64,000 nucleotides of DNA, taken from positions 173,317-237,316 of the forward strand of contig DFTH01000011.1 in assembly GCA_002379425.1 (NCBI GenBank). Direction: 5' to 3'. The notes below the pieces were generated by a model, which was not told where the DNA came from, searched no databases, and saw nothing but the letters and a program-made list of their open reading frames with translations. Made by a program: the position numbers and the translations under genes. Positions 60,988 to 64,000 of this stretch are shown one piece after another (positions within the stretch are counted from its first letter, which is position 1; each line of letters opens with the position of its first letter). The DNA comes from Prevotella sp. UBA4217 (GTDB lineage: Bacteria; Bacteroidota; Bacteroidia; Bacteroidales; Bacteroidaceae).

Positions 60988-62301
60988 ATGGAACAACAGA
61001 AACCGCTGGTGCCGCGTAAGTACCTCCTGACCTTTATCCTCATCACGTCGCTCTTTGCACTGTGGGGCTTTGCCAACGACATCACCAACCCGATGGTGGC
61101 GGCCTTCCAGACGGTGATGGAACTGTCGGCAGCGAAAGCCTCGATGATACAGTTTGCCTTCTATGGCGGCTATGCCACGATGGCCGTGCCTGCCGCCCTC
61201 TTCATCCGCAAGTATTCGTATAAGCGGGGCATCATGCTGGGACTGGCGCTCTACGCCATAGGTGCCTTCCTCTTCATCCCTGCGGCAGCCTACCAGGAGT
61301 TCACCTTCTTCTGCCTGTCGCTCTATATCCTGACCTTCGGACTGGCTTTCCTGGAGACCACGGCCAATCCCTTTATCCTGTCGCTGGGCGATCGCGAGAC
61401 GGCCACCCGTCGCCTTAACATGGCGCAGTCGTTCAATCCCATGGGATCGCTCTGTGGCATGAGCATCGCCTCGCTCATCGTACTGCCCCAACTGATCTCC
61501 GACCGTCGCGACGAGGCAGGTCAGATACTCTTCTTCGGACTCTCCGAGGCTGAGAAGGCGGAGATCCGCCTGCACGACCTGGCCGTGATCCGCGACCCCT
61601 ACGTGGCCATCGGCATCGTGGTGCTCATCGTGCTGGCCGTGATCGCCCTCACCAAGATGCCCAAGACGCAGAGTGAGGAGCAGAAGGCACAGGGACATAC
61701 CCATGCGGCCAGTCAGACGCTGCGCAACCTGTGGCACAATGCGATCTATCGCGAGGGCGTGATGGCACAGATGTTCTACGTGGCTGCGCAGATCATGGTG
61801 TGGACCTTCATCATCCACTATGCCGACAACCTGGGCATCAACAAGGCGACGGCCCAGATGTATAACATCGTGGCGATGTCGCTCTTCCTCTGTAGCCGCT
61901 TCATCTCGACGTTCCTGATGAAATACGTCAACTCCCACATATTGCTCACCATCTTCGGCTGTGGGGCAGCCCTGTGCACGATAGGCACCATCTTCATCGT
62001 GGGCATGCCAGGGCTCTACTGTCTGGTGGGCATCAGTTTCTTCATGTCGCTGATGTTCCCCACGATCTATGGCATCGCCCTGGAGCATGTGGATAGTCTG
62101 GATGCCACCCTGGGAGCCGCCTTCCTCGTGATGGCGATCGTGGGTGGGGCACTGATGCCGCCCCTGCAGGGCATGATCATCGACCTCCAGACGGTATGGG
62201 GCCATCCTGCCGTCAACGTGTCGTTCGTGCTCCCTCTGCTGTGCTTCGTGATCGTGGCCCTCTATGGCTATCGCAGTCTGGGACACAAGGCTCAATTATG
62301 A
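60988..62301 (+). CDS. fucP: L-fucose:H+ symporter
   Basis: MFS permease of the FHS family, 437 residues, twelve helices. Recognised by ITSLFALWGFANDITNPMVA, QFAFYGGYATMAVPAALFIR, LETTANPFILSLGDRETATR and RLNMAQSFNPMGSLCGM. The acidic residue in FAND and the Glu in LETTANP are the proton/substrate residues in E. coli FucP. The context (fucosidase, mutarotase) supports fucose rather than glucose/galactose specificity. Confidence 0.94.
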   Translation: MEQQKPLVPRKYLLTFILITSLFALWGFANDITNPMVAAFQTVMELSAAKASMIQFAFYGGYATMAVPAALFIRKYSYKRGIMLGLALYAIGAFLFIPAAAYQEFTFFCLSLYILTFGLAFLETTANPFILSLGDRETATRRLNMAQSFNPMGSLCGMSIASLIVLPQLISDRRDEAGQILFFGLSEAEKAEIRLHDLAVIRDPYVAIGIVVLIVLAVIALTKMPKTQSEEQKAQGHTHAASQTLRNLWHNAIYREGVMAQMFYVAAQIMVWTFIIHYADNLGINKATAQMYNIVAMSLFLCSRFISTFLMKYVNSHILLTIFGCGAALCTIGTIFIVGMPGLYCLVGISFFMSLMFPTIYGIALEHVDSLDATLGAAFLVMAIVGGALMPPLQGMIIDLQTVWGHPAVNVSFVLPLLCFVIVALYGYRSLGHKAQL

Positions 62302-62323
62302 ATTAAGGATTAAGAATGAGAAT

Positions 62324-63274
62324 ATGATATACAATGAAATCGGAAAGACGGGCATGAGGGTGTCGAACCTCAGCCTTGGTGCCTCTTCGCTGGGTGGCGT
62401 GTTTCATGGCATCCGCGAGGAAGAGGGCATCCGTGCCGTCCACGTGGCAGTGGATAACGGCATCAACTTCATCGACGTGTCGCCCTATTATGGGCACCTG
62501 AAGGCAGAGATGGTGCTGGGCAAGGCCCTGAGGGAGATCCCACGCGACAAGTATTACCTCTCTACGAAGGTGGGACGCTATGGCAAGGACGGGGTGAACA
62601 CCTGGGACTACTCCGCCAAGCGTGCCACGGAGAGCGTCTATGAGAGTATGGAACGCCTGCATGTCGATTATATCGACCTGATCAACGTCCACGACATTGA
62701 GTTCCAGGCCTCGATGGAGGGCGGACTGCAGAAGGTGGTCGATGAGACGCTGCCTGCCCTCGTCGCCCTGAAGAAGAAGGGCGTGGTGGGTCATGTGGGC
62801 ATCACTGACCTGCAGCCAGAGAACCTGAAGTGGGTCGTCGAGCACTGTGACGATGGGGTGGTGGAGAGCGTCCTGAACTTCTGCCACTACTCGCTCAACG
62901 ATACGCTGCTGGCAGACTTTCTTGGCTTCTTCGAGCAGCATGGGGTGGGGGTGATCAATGCCTCGCCGCTGTCGATGGGACTGCTCTCGCAGCGTGGCGC
63001 CCCTGACTGGCACCCTGCTGGCAGGGACCTGAAGAATACCTGTGCGAAGGCGGCTGCCTATTGTCAGGAGAAGGGCTACCCCATCGAGAAACTCGCCATC
63101 CAGTTCTCCACGAGCATGAACCCCCGCATTGCCACGACGCTCTTCAGCAGTGCCAACCCAGCCAACGTGCTGAAGAATATAGAATATGTGAACGAGCCCA
63201 TGGACGAAGCCCTCGTGCGTGAGGTGCAGAAGGTCATTGGCGACCAGATGTTTGTCAGATGGAAGAACTCATGA
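62324..63274 (+). CDS. Aldo/keto reductase, L-galactose/L-fucose dehydrogenase-like
   Basis: 316 residues, TIM-barrel oxidoreductase. Segments NLSLGASSLGGVFHG, NGINFIDVSPYYGHLKAEMV with the catalytic Asp/Tyr, LSTKVGRYGKDGV, YIDLINVHDIEF and NASPLSMGLLSQRGAPDWHP closely resemble plant L-galactose dehydrogenase as I recall it. L-fucose is 6-deoxy-L-galactose, so the likely reaction is NAD(P)-dependent oxidation of L-fucose to L-fuconolactone. Start at 62324; its stop overlaps the next gene (ATGA). Confidence 0.88.
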   Translation: MIYNEIGKTGMRVSNLSLGASSLGGVFHGIREEEGIRAVHVAVDNGINFIDVSPYYGHLKAEMVLGKALREIPRDKYYLSTKVGRYGKDGVNTWDYSAKRATESVYESMERLHVDYIDLINVHDIEFQASMEGGLQKVVDETLPALVALKKKGVVGHVGITDLQPENLKWVVEHCDDGVVESVLNFCHYSLNDTLLADFLGFFEQHGVGVINASPLSMGLLSQRGAPDWHPAGRDLKNTCAKAAAYCQEKGYPIEKLAIQFSTSMNPRIATTLFSSANPANVLKNIEYVNEPMDEALVREVQKVIGDQMFVRWKNS

Positions 63275-64000
63275 TCATCGACGCCCACAGTCACCTGTGG
63301 CTCAGGCAGGACACCAGTTGGAACGGCCTTCCCATCCGCACGCTGAAGAACGGGCGCTCGCTGTTCCTGGGCGAAGAGGTGCAGATGATTCCGCCCTTCA
63401 TCATCGACGGAAAGAACACGGCAGAGATTTTCCTCTCTAACATGGACTATGCACAGGTATCGGCAGCCGTCGTCGTACAGGAGTTCATCGACGGTCTGCA
63501 GAACGGCTATCTGCGCGAGGTCCAACGGCAGTATCCAGACCGTTTCCTCACCTGTGGCATGGCCGACTACCTGCAGGATGGGTTCTATGAGCAGGTAGCG
63601 CGACTGGTTGCAGAAGGCTTTCGTGGCATCGCCATCCCTGGGCATCGCCTGATGGGGCGCTCCCTCGTCAGCAGCGAGATGATGCGGATGTTCCGTCTGA
63701 TGGAAGCCAACCAAGTGTTCCTCTCCATCACGCTGGAGGATGGCGACAGGCAGGTCGAGGAACTGGAGGAGGTCATCGCGGCCTGTCCCTCCCTGAAGAT
63801 CGCCATTGGCCACCTGGGCATGGCCAATCCCCCACAGACCCCTTGTTGGGAGAACGAGAGTTGGCGCAGGCAGATCCTCTTGGCGCGCCATGACAACGTG
63901 ATGGTCGAGTCGGGGGGCATCACGTGGCTCTACAATGCGGAGTTCTACCCCTTCCCCTCTGCCATCCGTGCCATCCGCGAGGCAGCCAGTCTGGTGGGGA
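63271..64000 (+). CDS. Amidohydrolase-2 family protein (partial), probable L-fuconolactonase
   Basis: First 243 residues, running off the right edge. Metal-dependent hydrolase start MIIDAHSHLWLRQ with the HxH pair; EGFRGIAIPGHRLMG, SLKIAIGHLGMANPPQ and ARHDNVMVESGGITWLYN are typical of amidohydrolase-2 lactonases. After an L-fucose dehydrogenase-like gene this would hydrolyse fuconolactone to fuconate. ATG 63271 overlaps the preceding stop; ATG 63259 is an alternative. Confidence 0.85.
   Translation, partial: MIIDAHSHLWLRQDTSWNGLPIRTLKNGRSLFLGEEVQMIPPFIIDGKNTAEIFLSNMDYAQVSAAVVVQEFIDGLQNGYLREVQRQYPDRFLTCGMADYLQDGFYEQVARLVAEGFRGIAIPGHRLMGRSLVSSEMMRMFRLMEANQVFLSITLEDGDRQVEELEEVIAACPSLKIAIGHLGMANPPQTPCWENESWRRQILLARHDNVMVESGGITWLYNAEFYPFPSAIRAIREAASLVG

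Noticed and set aside
60979..62295. 438-codon open frame on the minus strand
   Set aside because: Exact antisense of fucP; low-complexity His/Glu/Arg-rich translation with no family features. A shadow of the GC-rich codon pattern.
63076..63891. 271-codon open frame on the minus strand
   Set aside because: Antisense across the AKR/amidohydrolase junction, both of which are well supported.

Overview
The window looks like chromosomal DNA of a Bacteroidales bacterium, most likely a Prevotellaceae member (Prevotella/Segatella type). This is inferred from three things. Many promoters carry the Bacteroidetes sigma signature TTTG-N19/20-TAnnTTTG and lack Shine-Dalgarno leaders. Bacteroidetes-type genes are present (Fkp, GSCFA, DUF3098, DUF4468, START-like, MurF-Alr fusion, long LptF/G). 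Operon orders such as ftsX-DUF3098-uppP-truB-queA-folK also fit. No species call is possible from sequence alone.

Layout. 1-3.4 kb (minus): START-like gene, LptF/G permease and a truncated ribBA, followed by a tRNA with anticodon CAT and a small SGNH hydrolase. 4.3-8.6 kb (minus): a tightly overlapping operon DUF1599 - DoxX/MauE-TpiA fusion - SPOR protein - folE - small membrane protein. 8.7-11.7 kb (minus): DUF4468 protein, PAP2 phosphatase with an outer-membrane-like tail, and a coiled-coil lipoprotein. 11.9-20.2 kb (plus): CCA-adding enzyme, a complete tripartite RND efflux system and an LpxA-type acyltransferase. 20.2-22.7 kb is an accessory patch: a 67-nt TCAC microsatellite inside an expressed short ORF, an N-terminally short DUF1566-like protein and an Rpn/PD-(D/E)XK nuclease. 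22.7-30.7 kb: radical SAM protein, the ftsX-folK operon, rpsO, a frameshifted barrel pseudogene and typA. 30.7-31.2 kb: a 0.5-kb non-coding block full of hairpins and repeats. 31.2-33.2 kb (minus): RNA methyltransferase, mtnN and luxS. 33.4-41.9 kb (plus): YfhO-type membrane protein, Fkp, GSCFA and MurF-Alr. 42-45.9 kb: an orphan galactitol-type PTS IIC, a KduI with a signal peptide, and an ExuT-like MFS transporter. 45.9-54.1 kb: nitroreductase, RNR-C-terminal-like protein, folB, amidase, MlaD, dnaA and a TonB-dependent receptor. 54.2-57.3 kb: second SGNH hydrolase, ResB/CcsA cytochrome c assembly and a small secreted protein. 57.3-57.9 kb: an 86-nt-arm foldback element. 57.9-64 kb: an L-fucose island with an AraC regulator divergent from mutarotase, GH29 fucosidase, FucP, an L-galactose/L-fucose dehydrogenase-like AKR and an amidohydrolase running off the end.

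How the genes work together. Most of the window is housekeeping (folate, tRNA maturation, envelope, cell wall, replication initiation). Two carbohydrate modules stand out: a uronate module (PTS IIC-KduI-MFS) and a fucose module that looks oxidative and non-phosphorylating, complementing the Fkp salvage route to GDP-fucose. The most unusual signals are non-coding. They are a dispersed repeat with an exact 32-nt core, very long hairpins near gene 3' ends, a palindromic unit inserted in-frame in an RNA methyltransferase gene, and 9-nt repeats inside fkp.
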